From Sulfurimonas sp. (GTDB taxonomy: Bacteria > Campylobacterota > Campylobacteria > Campylobacterales > Sulfurimonadaceae): a stretch of 64,000 nucleotides of DNA. Made by a program: the position numbers and the translations under genes. The stretch covers positions 1-64,000 of the forward strand of contig JAKFWK010000007.1 in the NCBI GenBank assembly GCA_021732045.1. Direction: 5' to 3'. A model generated the notes under the pieces. It searched no databases. It was not told the origin of the DNA and worked only from the letters and a program-made list of their open reading frames with translations. Positions 9,002-18,511 of the stretch are shown here, piece after piece; position 1 is the stretch's first letter; every line of letters starts with the position of its first letter.

Positions 9002-10120
9002 ATGAATATTAGCCCGACACAAAAAAATGCACTTCTGGTAGCACTGTTTGCGATTCTAATCGCTTCACTTTTTCTTTCAACTTCCGCCGTTTTGCAATCC
9101 TCAATCGCAACAATCGCTCTTATAGCTGCAGTAGTGCTTCAAACTACATCCTCTAAAAATTCCCCAGAAATTGAAAAACTATTTCATGAGTTAGAAGAGT
9201 TAATGGACTTTCAAAGAAATAAAATCAACATAAATGAAAATACAGATGTTGATTTTATTAAGACAATAAACGCTCTTCTTAAAAAATATAGTCAATCGGT
9301 ATTAGAAGATACAAAAGTTGCTGGCGAAATGGTTCTTTTAACTGATAAAGTCGCAAGAGGTCACTATGGTTGCCGAATCTCATCCGATTCAAGAACCCCA
9401 TATGTTCATGTACTGAAAAACAGTCTTAACAATATGCTTAATCACTCTGAGAAAAATATTGATAATGCTATTTCTACACTACAGAAATTTTCTCTTGGTG
9501 AATTTAAAACAAGAAGCATTGTGGATGTTGAGGCAAAAATGGCTGAACTTCTCACGAACATCAATAGTCTTGGTCAAGCACTTGAAGATATGGAAAGAAA
9601 AGATCAAGAGAACAACAGTAAGATTATAGAATCAGCAGACCAACTAAATGAGACTATTGAAAATCTTACCAAAAGCACAATAAGTGATCTGAAAAAAATG
9701 ATAAATAAGATAGTTACGCGAATTCATCATGTTTCAGACAAAGAAAACGAGATGGTTGGAAATCTCCAAACTCTCGTAATCAACGCAAATGAGACGAAAA
9801 CTATCCTCGCAACAATTGGAGACATTGCAGAGCAAACTAACCTACTAGCTCTAAATGCCGCAATAGAAGCTGCTCGCGCAGGTGAACATGGAAGAGGATT
9901 TGCTGTTGTTGCAGATGAAGTGCGAAAACTTGCAGAGAGAACTCAAAAAAGCTTAGCAGAGACTTCAGCAACAACAAATGTCCTCATCCAGTCAATATCT
10001 GAAAGTTCTGATACTTTAAATAAAAATGCTAATGAAGTAAATGATATTTCAGATGAAATAAACTTAATTAACACGAAAATGGATGATATTATCGCAACTT
10101 TAAATAATCTGACAAATTAG
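9002..10120 (+). CDS. Short methyl-accepting chemotaxis protein (CetA-like)
   Basis: 372 residues. An N-terminal membrane hairpin (~residues 8-47, two hydrophobic stretches with hardly any periplasmic loop) leaves no room for an external ligand domain. A HAMP-like linker covers ~95-150. The signalling tip is conserved ([23 protein letters not shown], then [15 protein letters not shown] near residues 275-315). The C-terminal helix is short. With no sensor of its own and a PAS protein encoded immediately upstream, it probably transmits the PAS redox signal to CheA/CheW. Similar to C. jejuni CetA in arrangement; orthology was not tested. Confidence 0.88.
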   Translation: MNISPTQKNALLVALFAILIASLFLSTSAVLQSSIATIALIAAVVLQTTSSKNSPEIEKLFHELEELMDFQRNKININENTDVDFIKTINALLKKYSQSVLEDTKVAGEMVLLTDKVARGHYGCRISSDSRTPYVHVLKNSLNNMLNHSEKNIDNAISTLQKFSLGEFKTRSIVDVEAKMAELLTNINSLGQALEDMERKDQENNSKIIESADQLNETIENLTKSTISDLKKMINKIVTRIHHVSDKENEMVGNLQTLVINANETKTILATIGDIAEQTNLLALNAAIEAARAGEHGRGFAVVADEVRKLAERTQKSLAETSATTNVLIQSISESSDTLNKNANEVNDISDEINLINTKMDDIIATLNNLTN

Positions 10121-10197
10121 TAATCCTAACTAATTTTGTGCATTAAAATAGTTATTATTTATCTCCATATACAACAGCTACAGCTTTTATAGTTTAC

Positions 10198-10224
10198 AGA
10201 AAACACTCTCTGGGAGTTTTTTCT
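10198..10224 (+). terminator. Terminator after the PAS-MCP pair
   Basis: An 11-position stem (10198-10208 with 10214-10224, one mismatch) around five bases, with a T run in its 3' arm. The remaining gap to the next start (10225-10420) is AT-rich and shows no gene; it presumably carries the kinase promoter, but no convincing -10 or -35 was found. Confidence 0.55.
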
Positions 10225-10420
10225 TAAACTAGACTCTATTTTGTTCTACGAACTTAAAATAAATTCAAAAACCCTCTATCAAACTACAAAAATATATATT
10301 TTCCCAATGGTCGTAGAAACTATTTTTATATTATTAAAGAAAATTCCTTATCTAAGTGTGTATTTATTTTTTATTATATATCATTAACATTTATTGCATA
10401 AAACACAAAAGGATTTACTG

Positions 10421-11806
10421 GTGAACCAATTTTTAGGATATTTAAAACCTATTCTTGCTATTGCTGATCGCAACACCGATAGTGAGGAGCTCAAGCGAGC
10501 TCATGGTTTTCTTATCTATTTGGGTTTATTGATGAGTACAGGTGGGCTTTTGTGGGGAACCATTTGTCTTGCAAATGGGCTTTATATCCCAGCAGTTGTT
10601 CCATTTACATACATAACCATTACTATTGTTAATTTTACTTATCTTTTTATTAGCAAAAATTTTATCGCTTCACAAATTATCCAAATATTAATCTCTTTGT
10701 TGCTTCCATTTTTATTTCAATTCTTTTTAGGAGGCTTTGTTGCAAGTGGAGGCAATGTTCTTTGGTCAGTGTTAGCAGTATTTGGAAGCTTTACATTGCA
10801 AAAAAAAAGGATGACTTTATTGTGGTTAATACTTTTTATTTTGCTTATAATACTTAGCGGTTTTGTTGACTCATATGCAAAACAGTTCGACATTGGTCTC
10901 TCGGAGGCATATTCAATTTTCTTTTTTGTTATAAATTTTATTTTGACAATCTCTATTATTTTTAGCCTTTATTACTATTTTGTTAGTAACGAAGAAAAAG
11001 CTAGAGAAGAGTTGCAAAAAAGTCTCAAACAATTAAATCAAGCACAAGGTCAATTAATAGAATCAGAAAAGATGGCATCTCTTGGCACTCTTGTCTCTGG
11101 CGTTGCACACGAGATTAACACACCACTTGGTGTTGCTTTAACTGGAATTTCACAAATCACGCATGAGGTAAAAAAGCTAGAGACAAACTACAAAAACGAA
11201 ATGCTCACAGAAGAGGCTCTTAATGAATATATTGCAACGATGAAGCAGCTCACCCAAACTATTAATGATCGCTTAAACAACGCAGCTTTGCTGGTAAAAT
11301 CGTTTAAACATATTTCCGTAGATCAACATTTTGAGGACAAACGCGAGTTTCATCTTAAAAAATATATTGATGATCTTTTTCTTGGTTTACAAAATCTTAT
11401 CAAAAGCAAGCGAGTACAGATAGTTAACACAATAGATGAGACTCTTGTTTTAGAGAGCTATCCTGGCATTTTTTCACAAATTTTTTCAAACTTAATTTTA
11501 AACTCAATAAAACATGGCTTTGAACAAAATACAGAGAATATTATAAAAATATCAGTAGAATTAAATGATTATCTAATTATCCACTATCAAGATAATGGAG
11601 TGGGAGTAACGGATGAGATTGAGAAAAAAATATTTGATCCTTTTTTTACAACAAAACGCGGAGAAGGTGGAAGTGGTTTAGGGCTTAATGTAGTGTATAA
11701 TCTCATCACACAGAAACTAAAAGGCAAATTAAGTCTAGTTAGAGTTTTACCTCACGGACTTGGTCTTACAATAATTCTCGATAAAGAAATTATACTAAAG
11801 GTGTAA
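10421..11806 (+). CDS. Membrane sensor histidine kinase
   Basis: 461 residues. Six or so transmembrane helices (~25-195) form an integral membrane sensor with no large periplasmic loop. A coiled coil with QGQLIESEKMASLGTLVSGV leads to the H-box AHEINTPLG, then the HATPase: N-box SNLILNSIKHGF, G1 YQDNGVGV, G2 GGSGLGLNVV. It should autophosphorylate and pass phosphate to the receiver protein encoded one base downstream. The GTG at 10421 is preferred because AAAAGGA lies seven bases upstream; a TTG at 10394 lacks such a site. The stimulus is unknown. Confidence 0.9.
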   Translation: MNQFLGYLKPILAIADRNTDSEELKRAHGFLIYLGLLMSTGGLLWGTICLANGLYIPAVVPFTYITITIVNFTYLFISKNFIASQIIQILISLLLPFLFQFFLGGFVASGGNVLWSVLAVFGSFTLQKKRMTLLWLILFILLIILSGFVDSYAKQFDIGLSEAYSIFFFVINFILTISIIFSLYYYFVSNEEKAREELQKSLKQLNQAQGQLIESEKMASLGTLVSGVAHEINTPLGVALTGISQITHEVKKLETNYKNEMLTEEALNEYIATMKQLTQTINDRLNNAALLVKSFKHISVDQHFEDKREFHLKKYIDDLFLGLQNLIKSKRVQIVNTIDETLVLESYPGIFSQIFSNLILNSIKHGFEQNTENIIKISVELNDYLIIHYQDNGVGVTDEIEKKIFDPFFTTKRGEGGSGLGLNVVYNLITQKLKGKLSLVRVLPHGLGLTIILDKEIILKV

Positions 11807-11807
11807 A

Positions 11808-13508
11808 ATGGCCAATATAGTATTTGCTAAGAAAAAAGAAGCGGATTATCAAGTAGATAAAAAGATGCAAAAAATATTGATTGTTGATGATGATCAGTCT
11901 GTTCATGATATTACTAATATGGCAATCAAGGCGATGCAATTTTCTGATTTTAAACTTGAAATATTAGCTGCATATAGCGCAAAAGAAGCTAAAGAAATTC
12001 TAAACGAACACACCGACATCGCATTAGCTTTAATCGATGTTGTTATGGAGACATCTGAAGCAGGACTTAATCTTGTTAACTATATACGAAACGAGTTAAA
12101 AAACAAATTGATTCGTCTGATTGTCCGTACTGGTCAAGCAAACGACTATCCACAAATGCAGGTAATTCAACATTTTGACATTAATGATTTTAAGGAAAAG
12201 ACAGAGCTAACTATTGAACGACTCTACACTACCATACGCACCTCCATAAAACAGTACGAACAACTTCTAGAGTTACAACATAAGTATGATGAAACCTATA
12301 ATCAAATGACAACAAACTCGTTAACGCGCTTACCGAATCGTATTAAGCTGATAGAAGATTTTTCAACATTGTCACATCAAGCGCTTATTTTAATTGATAT
12401 TATTGGCTTTAGTATCATCAATGAGACAAATGGATATGAAACAGGAGATTTTGTACTTATGGAGCTAGGTGGCTTCCTCTCTTCAATGTATGGCAATTAT
12501 TTTAGGGTATATCATCTCAATAGTGATCTTTTTGCGCTGGTTGCCACCGAAGATCTTCTTGATGATCTTCTATTAAAAGTAGAAAAAATAAAAGATGATA
12601 TTTCAAAATTACAGATAATAACCAACAGCTTCAACAAGACAATCGAGACTACGATTGGGATTGCCTATCAAAGCGAAAATGATGTCTTACAAAAAGCAGA
12701 ATTAGCACTAAAAGAGGCACGAAATACGGGAAGAAACCAGATAAAGGTTTATTCTGCTGATTTAAAAATTATTCAACAGATTAATGATACAAATCACTGG
12801 GGTCCCATCGTAAAGCATGCTCTACTACATAACGGTCTTATTGCGTATGCGCAACCAATTTTTAATCTTACTAACCAAACCATTGAAAAGTATGAGCTCC
12901 TTGTGCGCCTGAAACATAATGGGGTGGTCTATACTCCTGCGCATTTTCTTGCGGCCGCAAGGCATAGTGGACAATTTTATAATATATTTAAGTTTATGTT
13001 TGAAGAGGGGTGTCGTTTGGCCTCTAAAACAGGAAAATATTTTAGTATAAACATTAGTGATTGTGAATTTAATGCGGATGGGTTGAGCACTTTTATAGAG
13101 GCAACACTTAAAAAATATGCACTTAATCCATCTTTTATGTCATTAGAGATTTTAGAGCATAATACGATTGGCAGTGAAAGAGGGATTAAGGAGGTCATTA
13201 AAAAGCTCTCTGATTTGGGGATCGAATTCGCTGTGGATGACTTCGGTATACAGTGCTCAAATTTTGGTCAAATTGAGCATCTCCCAATAAGCACACTAAA
13301 GATTGATGGCTCTTTTATTCAAAATATAAATGAATCTTTAAACAGTCGGATTGTTGTTAAAACAATCCAAACTTTTGCAAAAGAAAAAAGACTCAAACTA
13401 GTTGCCGAATTTATTTGCAATAAGGAAGTTTTAGAGACTGTAAAAGCTCTAGGAATCGAGTATGGTCAAGGGTTTTATTTAGGAGAACCTGCCATCTTGG
13501 ATATCTAA
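11808..13508 (+). CDS. Response regulator with degenerate GGDEF and EAL domains
   Basis: 566 residues. A receiver domain (~20-145: IVDDDQS, phospho-acceptor in LALIDVVM, Thr in VRTGQ, Lys in DFKEK) is followed by a linker of the DUF3369-receiver kind, a GGDEF domain (~165-310) and an EAL domain (~325-560). The GGDEF motif is lost (the position reads LNSDLF), so synthesis is unlikely. The EAL domain keeps ELLVRL, NIS, a Glu in LEILEH, DDFG, LKIDGSF, VAEFI and YGQGFYLG, so cyclic-di-GMP hydrolysis looks possible. It overlaps the kinase operon by spacing (one base); AAAGG precedes the ATG. Confidence 0.92.
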   Translation: MANIVFAKKKEADYQVDKKMQKILIVDDDQSVHDITNMAIKAMQFSDFKLEILAAYSAKEAKEILNEHTDIALALIDVVMETSEAGLNLVNYIRNELKNKLIRLIVRTGQANDYPQMQVIQHFDINDFKEKTELTIERLYTTIRTSIKQYEQLLELQHKYDETYNQMTTNSLTRLPNRIKLIEDFSTLSHQALILIDIIGFSIINETNGYETGDFVLMELGGFLSSMYGNYFRVYHLNSDLFALVATEDLLDDLLLKVEKIKDDISKLQIITNSFNKTIETTIGIAYQSENDVLQKAELALKEARNTGRNQIKVYSADLKIIQQINDTNHWGPIVKHALLHNGLIAYAQPIFNLTNQTIEKYELLVRLKHNGVVYTPAHFLAAARHSGQFYNIFKFMFEEGCRLASKTGKYFSINISDCEFNADGLSTFIEATLKKYALNPSFMSLEILEHNTIGSERGIKEVIKKLSDLGIEFAVDDFGIQCSNFGQIEHLPISTLKIDGSFIQNINESLNSRIVVKTIQTFAKEKRLKLVAEFICNKEVLETVKALGIEYGQGFYLGEPAILDI

Positions 13509-13581
13509 TAGTTTTTAAATAGTTTCTTTTGCTAACATGAGAAATCAATAATCTTAATCTTCATGTAAGCTACTGTATTTA

Positions 13582-15078
13582 TTAAATTTTACTATGTGGC
13601 TTATCCCAAAAATGACTCTCTGGCTTACCTTCATGAACACTTTTGAAATATTTCTCTTCAGTTCTTTGAATCTCTGCTCTAATTAGATTTACCATCGCTT
13701 TTTGAGATGCAATCGGCTCAGGGAGAGCGCAATATTCACCCTCTGTTAGCTCATCCTTAAACTTCTCTTCATCGAAATTTTTTCCCAAATATTTGACTAT
13801 ATATCTTAGGTCTCGTTCTGCATTTCCAAGGCACGAAGTAGCTCCTGGGGATGGCGTCATGTTAAAGATAAGTCCTTCACCAGTATAGATGGAAGCTTCT
13901 CCTAAAAGGAGTTTTTGCTGATCTTTGTTTAGCACCTGTGGCCTAACTCCGCCAAAACCTTTTGCGTATTTAAACTCATTTGACTTTAAAGATGGGACAA
14001 TCTTTCTTGCATCTTTTAAAAAGAGATATTTGTTAAGAATCGGGACTTCAAAGAGGAAATTTCTAAAGATATAACTACGAATATCACTCTCTTTAAATAG
14101 TTTCCAAAGAGCAATTGCGATATTTTTATCAAATCTAAGCGTTTTAATGAAGTCTAGGTAAGTTCCACTTTTATATCTCTCCAGTTTTGGCAACAACAAT
14201 GCAGTTGGTCCAAAACGAGTGTTTCCATCTGCTAATATATCAGGATCCCCGTGGAGCGCCGCAAATGGGAGTTTTGGGTTCTGAACCATATAAACTTTAC
14301 CATTTAACATCTTCTCATTTGTCATATAAAAACTTCCGGCAACAGGCAAGCATCCTAAGTTCAAACCAAAACCCATCTGATGTGCCAAAAGAAGTGAGTG
14401 CGCTCCAGCATCTACTACAACAAAGTCTGCATAAAATGTGTCATCTTTTGTTTTAACTACATAACCACGCTTTTTACTTTTTTCAATGGTTAAAACTTGA
14501 GTGTTTAAAAATAGTTCAATCTCTGTATCACTCTCTTTTTTGGCATTTTCTACAAACGATTTTGCAAGCTTTTGATAATCAACAGTAGTCCACTGACCAT
14601 TTGTTCCAATCCCAACAATCTCATCTCTTCTCTCATCTCCATTTTCATCAAAAACAACGCGAGGCTCTAGCTCTTTTAGCCTCTCTTTATCCCAGACTTC
14701 AAGATATGGAAAAAGCTCAGAAAACTCTTCGTAACGGTGAAGCAAAAACTCAACCTCTTTTTTTCCAACACCCAAAGCCATTTTTTGATGTGAGAAAATA
14801 ATATCATTTTGATAATGGTGTTGCAGACAATACTTCTCAACCATCTTTGCAGTTCGTTTTGTTATGGATGCTTTTTCTAGTGTGTAGTTTGTCTCAATAT
14901 CTCCAACATGAATCGTTTGAGAGTTGCTAGTTCCACATGAGTTTAGCGTTGCGATACCCTCATACTTTTCTATAATACCGATGGAACTGATGTCTGTATA
15001 TCTTGCCAACTCATACGCTAAAGCAGTGCCAGTAACACCAGCCCCAACTATAATCACTTCAAAATTCTTTAGCGCCAT
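13582..15078 (-). CDS. mqo: Malate:quinone oxidoreductase
   Basis: 498-residue FAD enzyme that oxidises malate to oxaloacetate and passes electrons to the membrane quinone pool; it replaces NAD malate dehydrogenase in many Campylobacterota. The N-terminal dinucleotide-binding motif is VIIVGAGVTGTALAYELAR, and the region SCGTSNSQTIHVGDIETNY is typical of Mqo. PSPGATSCLGNAERD lies near the C-terminus. GTAGGAGAAACAG before the ATG gives a clear ribosome binding site. It is a single gene convergent with the EAL regulator. L-2-hydroxyglutarate oxidase is a related alternative but fits less well. Confidence 0.87.
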   Translation of the reverse strand: MALKNFEVIIVGAGVTGTALAYELARYTDISSIGIIEKYEGIATLNSCGTSNSQTIHVGDIETNYTLEKASITKRTAKMVEKYCLQHHYQNDIIFSHQKMALGVGKKEVEFLLHRYEEFSELFPYLEVWDKERLKELEPRVVFDENGDERRDEIVGIGTNGQWTTVDYQKLAKSFVENAKKESDTEIELFLNTQVLTIEKSKKRGYVVKTKDDTFYADFVVVDAGAHSLLLAHQMGFGLNLGCLPVAGSFYMTNEKMLNGKVYMVQNPKLPFAALHGDPDILADGNTRFGPTALLLPKLERYKSGTYLDFIKTLRFDKNIAIALWKLFKESDIRSYIFRNFLFEVPILNKYLFLKDARKIVPSLKSNEFKYAKGFGGVRPQVLNKDQQKLLLGEASIYTGEGLIFNMTPSPGATSCLGNAERDLRYIVKYLGKNFDEEKFKDELTEGEYCALPEPIASQKAMVNLIRAEIQRTEEKYFKSVHEGKPESHFWDKPHSKI

Positions 15079-15133
15079 CTGTTTCTCCTACAAGACATTA
15101 ATTGAAATTATTATAAGATTTTAAAATTTAATA

Positions 15134-15478
15134 TTGGTTGATACTGTGCAGATAAGAGAATTAGACTTAAAAGAGTTACAAATAGCATACGATGTTGTTT
15201 CACAATTTCACACATCACTAACATACAAAGAGTTTGAGGATCTTATTTATGACATGAGACATATGGATTATAAGATGATTGGAATATTTGAAGCAGACGC
15301 GCTTATAACTTATGCTGGGGTTTCTATCCAGACAAATCTATATCATAAAAGACACTTGGTGATTTTTGAGCTTGTGACGGATAGAAAATATAGAGATAAA
15401 GGGTACAGCGAGATGATGTCTGAGTACTTAAATGACTATGCAAAAATTGGAATGTGTGAAAGCGTTGTTTTGTTTTAA
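15134..15478 (+). CDS. Truncated GNAT-family acetyltransferase-like protein
   Basis: 114 residues. The fold elements of a GNAT N-acetyltransferase are visible: IRELDLKELQIAYDVV, a central strand ITYAGVSIQ, FELVTDRKYRDKGYSEMM (acetyl-CoA loop region) and a helix ending in CESVVLF. The frame stops there, just where the usual SGLQR..AH.FYE segment should follow, so the acceptor side is missing and I see no trace of it in other frames downstream. It may be a shortened enzyme or a decayed gene. The start is uncertain: TTG at 15134 or GTG at 15146, neither with a good ribosome binding site. Confidence 0.6.
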   Translation: MVDTVQIRELDLKELQIAYDVVSQFHTSLTYKEFEDLIYDMRHMDYKMIGIFEADALITYAGVSIQTNLYHKRHLVIFELVTDRKYRDKGYSEMMSEYLNDYAKIGMCESVVLF

Positions 15479-15568
15479 TATAAAATCATACACCAAGCAA
15501 TTACGCACCTTTAAGAGTAAATTTGTTACTATTTATAAAATTTAGTTAGGGTTGGTGCAGTTAAAATC

Positions 15569-16555
15569 ATGAAGTTTATACTATTTAGTTTATTTACCAT
15601 TTTTGCGTTATCTTTGCAGGCTGAACCATACAAAATGGGTCAAGGAGTGAAAGTTAACGAGATGTTAAATATCGGTGGTTATTTTTCAACTGAATTTGAA
15701 TCAAATAGGAGCAGTGACAGTGTTGCCTTAGAAGATATAGCTGTTATCGCCTATGGTGATCTTCATCCTATGCTCTCCTATCTTGTGGAATTAGAGTCAG
15801 CTGGATTTTATCGTAAAAACTTAAGCGATGACTCACACTCTAGTGATAAAAATTTTCATATTGAGCGGTTGTATGGGGACTTATGGATATCCAACGAGGT
15901 AAATATTCGTTTTGGAAAACAGATAGCTCCCATAGGATACTGGAACCGCGAACCAATCAATGTTTTGCGTGACACGACATCAAATCCACTGTACAGTATG
16001 CTTCTTTTCCCAAGATTTTTAACCGGAATCGACATCAATGGCTTTATACCTAAAGTTGATGGAGTCAAATACCATCTTTTTGGCCAAAACAACAATGATT
16101 TAGATGAAAACTATATAAATATTCCAAATACACATTTTTTTGGTTTTGCACTGGAAAAAGAGATTTCAAATGAGCTAAGTAGTGGTATAAGCATTGGTGA
16201 TTTCATTCCAAAGAGTAGTGTGCGCTCACAATTTATTCAAGCAAATTTTAAATATGATAATGAGGTGTGGCAAATACTCGCAGAAGGATTGGTTGCAAAA
16301 AGCAGATACAGTAACACTCGAGATGAGTATGCCTTTTCAGCCTATATGCAGGGGATGTATCGTTATACTCAAAAGCATGCAGTTATAGGACGATACGAAT
16401 ATTTCAACGACAATCGCACACAATATGAAGACAATATTCTAACCCTTGGCTACAGCTATCGTCCATGGTATCCTGTTTCACTCAAGGCAGAATACCAATT
16501 TCACTCAAAGAATGATGAGAATCGTGCACTTATCTCATTTTCGGTACTGTTTTGA
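15569..16555 (+). CDS. Outer-membrane porin-like beta-barrel protein
   Basis: 328 residues with a signal peptide (MKFILFSLFTIFALSLQA). The mature protein alternates polar and hydrophobic residues in strand-sized segments and ends in a phenylalanine (ISFSVLF), the usual outer-membrane targeting end. Features such as GGYFSTEFES, DLWISNEVNIRFGKQIAPIGYWN and GRYEYFNDNRT resemble phosphate-selective-porin-like and OprO/P-type barrels. No selectivity can be read from it. Its stop overlaps the start of a PstS-like gene (TGATG), and an HD-GYP gene follows, so it may belong to a sensing unit rather than bulk uptake. Confidence 0.75.
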   Translation: MKFILFSLFTIFALSLQAEPYKMGQGVKVNEMLNIGGYFSTEFESNRSSDSVALEDIAVIAYGDLHPMLSYLVELESAGFYRKNLSDDSHSSDKNFHIERLYGDLWISNEVNIRFGKQIAPIGYWNREPINVLRDTTSNPLYSMLLFPRFLTGIDINGFIPKVDGVKYHLFGQNNNDLDENYINIPNTHFFGFALEKEISNELSSGISIGDFIPKSSVRSQFIQANFKYDNEVWQILAEGLVAKSRYSNTRDEYAFSAYMQGMYRYTQKHAVIGRYEYFNDNRTQYEDNILTLGYSYRPWYPVSLKAEYQFHSKNDENRALISFSVLF

Positions 16556-16956
16556 TGAGATCTATATTTTTACTAATAATTATGGGTGCTATCCTGCTTG
16601 GAGCCCAGTACAGCGTTATTATCTCCAAAAAGATTGATATTTCGTCACTCTCCTCGCAACAACTGCGAGACCTATTTTTGCAAAAACGCCGTACGATTGG
16701 TAATCTAAAAATAATTCCAATCAATTTAGTTGGACAAGATAGTGCTAGGACGGCATTTGAGATGACTGTTTTAGGGATGGATCGAGATCACTTAAATAAC
16801 TACTGGATTAAACAACACTATCAAGGCATATCTCCTCCGCTAACGCAACCATCATTTGAATCAATTAAAGCATTTGTTGAAAATGTAGAGGGCGCACTAG
16901 GCTATATCCCATCATCAATGGTTGATGCGAAAGTGAAAATTTTATATGAGTTTTAA
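16555..16956 (+). CDS. One-lobe PstS-like periplasmic binding protein
   Basis: 133 residues. After a signal peptide (MRSIFLLIIMGAILLGA) the protein follows the phosphate-binding-protein pattern: LSSQQLRDLFLQKRRTIGN, IIPINLV, an Arg in DSARTAFEM, NNYWIKQHYQG, PP, and GALGYIP near the end. A full PstS has two lobes and ~250-330 residues; this has the length of one. No permease or ATPase gene is nearby, so transport is unlikely. The next gene encodes a membrane HD-GYP protein and overlaps by 11 bp, which suggests a ligand-sensing partner. The ATG at 16555 overlaps the previous stop. Confidence 0.78.
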   Translation: MRSIFLLIIMGAILLGAQYSVIISKKIDISSLSSQQLRDLFLQKRRTIGNLKIIPINLVGQDSARTAFEMTVLGMDRDHLNNYWIKQHYQGISPPLTQPSFESIKAFVENVEGALGYIPSSMVDAKVKILYEF

Positions 16957-18454
16957 ACTAAAAACAATTTTTCTTTTTTTAGGGATTAGCCTTACTCCGT
17001 ATATATTAACTATGATTTTACTTGGCAGTTCTTACAGGGAAGAGCAACATAAGATAATAACAAAAGAGTTGAACTCTCAACTAAACACCACTGTTGAAAA
17101 AATAGATCAACACCTCAGTAGACTCTATAAAGATATTGAATTTATGAGCAAATCTGATGTTATGAATGATATATACACACAAGATTTGGATCGTCGAATC
17201 AGCACAATACTTTTGGCTAAAAAAAATGATATGAGAATGAATGGGGAGTTTTATGTCACCGATACAAATCAAAAAATTATTGCATCAAGTGATTTTTCAT
17301 CTCTAAATCTAATAAAAAAACTTAACTTTTTTTATAGCGTCCCAATTGAATCAACTATTACTAAACAAAATGTAGGAACTTTGTCTATTACATATCCACT
17401 AGAAAATTTAAAAACTTTTTTTTTAAACTCTCCTCAACGACACTACTATATTCGAGATAATAGCGGAACAACTTATCTTCGTCCAACCATCTTTGACAAA
17501 TCACTAAGTGCTTCAAAAACAGTTCCAGCACTACCAAATATAACGATAGTCTTAGAAGAGGAAAAATCATTTGCATATCGCCTACTGTACAAATATGAAC
17601 AATGGTTTGCTACTCTTCTTTTTGTTGGGGCAATATTTATTGCGCTAGCTGCATATTTTGTCGCAACAAATCTTATTTCTCCAGTAATTACTCTTTTAAA
17701 AACAGCGAAAAAAATTACCAAAACTCAAGACTATACACAACAAGTAGAAATTCATCGTGATGATGAGGTTGGGCAGCTAGCCAATGCTTTTAATACCATG
17801 ATTAAAGGTATAGACAAAGCGTTAAATGAAGTGACTGCTCTAAATAAAGAGGTTGAAGATACTCAAAGAGAGGTTGTTTTTACTATGGGTTCAATCGGAG
17901 AGAGTCGTTCAAAAGAGACAGGAAACCATGTTAAGCGCGTAGCTGAATACTCTAAATTATTGGCTCTATACTATGGACTAAGTGGTGAAGAGTCAGAGAT
18001 GTTAAAGCAAGCCTCTCCAATGCATGATATAGGAAAAGTTGCCATTCCAGATGCAGTACTTAACAAACCAGGACGATTTGATGAAGATGAGCGTCGCATA
18101 ATGGACACCCATGCCGCACTTGGTTATGATATGCTCAAACACTCCAACAGACCTCTACTTCTAATGGCAGCAACAGTTGCATATGAACATCATGAAAAAT
18201 GGGATGGAAGTGGGTATCCAAGAGGACTCAGTGAGGGCGACATCCATATATACGGTCGTATCACCGCGCTTGCAGATGTTTTTGATGCCCTAGGAAGCGA
18301 CCGCATTTATAAAAAGGCATGGGAAGATGAAAAGATATTTGCTTTTTTTAAAGAGGAGCGAGGTAAACATTTTGATCCTGCTTTAATTGATATATTTTTT
18401 AATCATCTAGATGAGTTCCTTCTGATTCGTGATAGTTTTAAAGATGTCCATTGA
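16946..18454 (+). CDS. HAMP/HD-GYP cyclic-di-GMP phosphodiesterase
   Basis: 502 residues. Transmembrane helix ~5-25, a periplasmic sensor segment ~26-210, a second helix ~215-240, HAMP (~240-295), a coiled coil, then an HD-GYP domain (~305-490). Metal-binding and signature residues are present: HVKRVAEYSKLLA, ASPMHDIGKVAIPD, DTHAALGYDML, AYEHHEKWDGSGYP and LADVFDAL. HD-GYP enzymes hydrolyse cyclic-di-GMP to GMP or pGpG. The periplasmic segment could take input from the one-lobe PstS-like protein encoded upstream; this coupling is inference from overlap of the genes. Confidence 0.9.
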   Translation: MSFKLKTIFLFLGISLTPYILTMILLGSSYREEQHKIITKELNSQLNTTVEKIDQHLSRLYKDIEFMSKSDVMNDIYTQDLDRRISTILLAKKNDMRMNGEFYVTDTNQKIIASSDFSSLNLIKKLNFFYSVPIESTITKQNVGTLSITYPLENLKTFFLNSPQRHYYIRDNSGTTYLRPTIFDKSLSASKTVPALPNITIVLEEEKSFAYRLLYKYEQWFATLLFVGAIFIALAAYFVATNLISPVITLLKTAKKITKTQDYTQQVEIHRDDEVGQLANAFNTMIKGIDKALNEVTALNKEVEDTQREVVFTMGSIGESRSKETGNHVKRVAEYSKLLALYYGLSGEESEMLKQASPMHDIGKVAIPDAVLNKPGRFDEDERRIMDTHAALGYDMLKHSNRPLLLMAATVAYEHHEKWDGSGYPRGLSEGDIHIYGRITALADVFDALGSDRIYKKAWEDEKIFAFFKEERGKHFDPALIDIFFNHLDEFLLIRDSFKDVH

Positions 18455-18511
18455 TACTAAAGATAATCTCTCTTGTACACTTTTTGAACCAATAAGAGAT
18501 GTGTGATAGCT

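Noticed and set aside
10394..10420. Upstream TTG start of the membrane kinase
   Set aside because: No ribosome binding site, while the GTG at 10421 has AAAAGGA at correct spacing.
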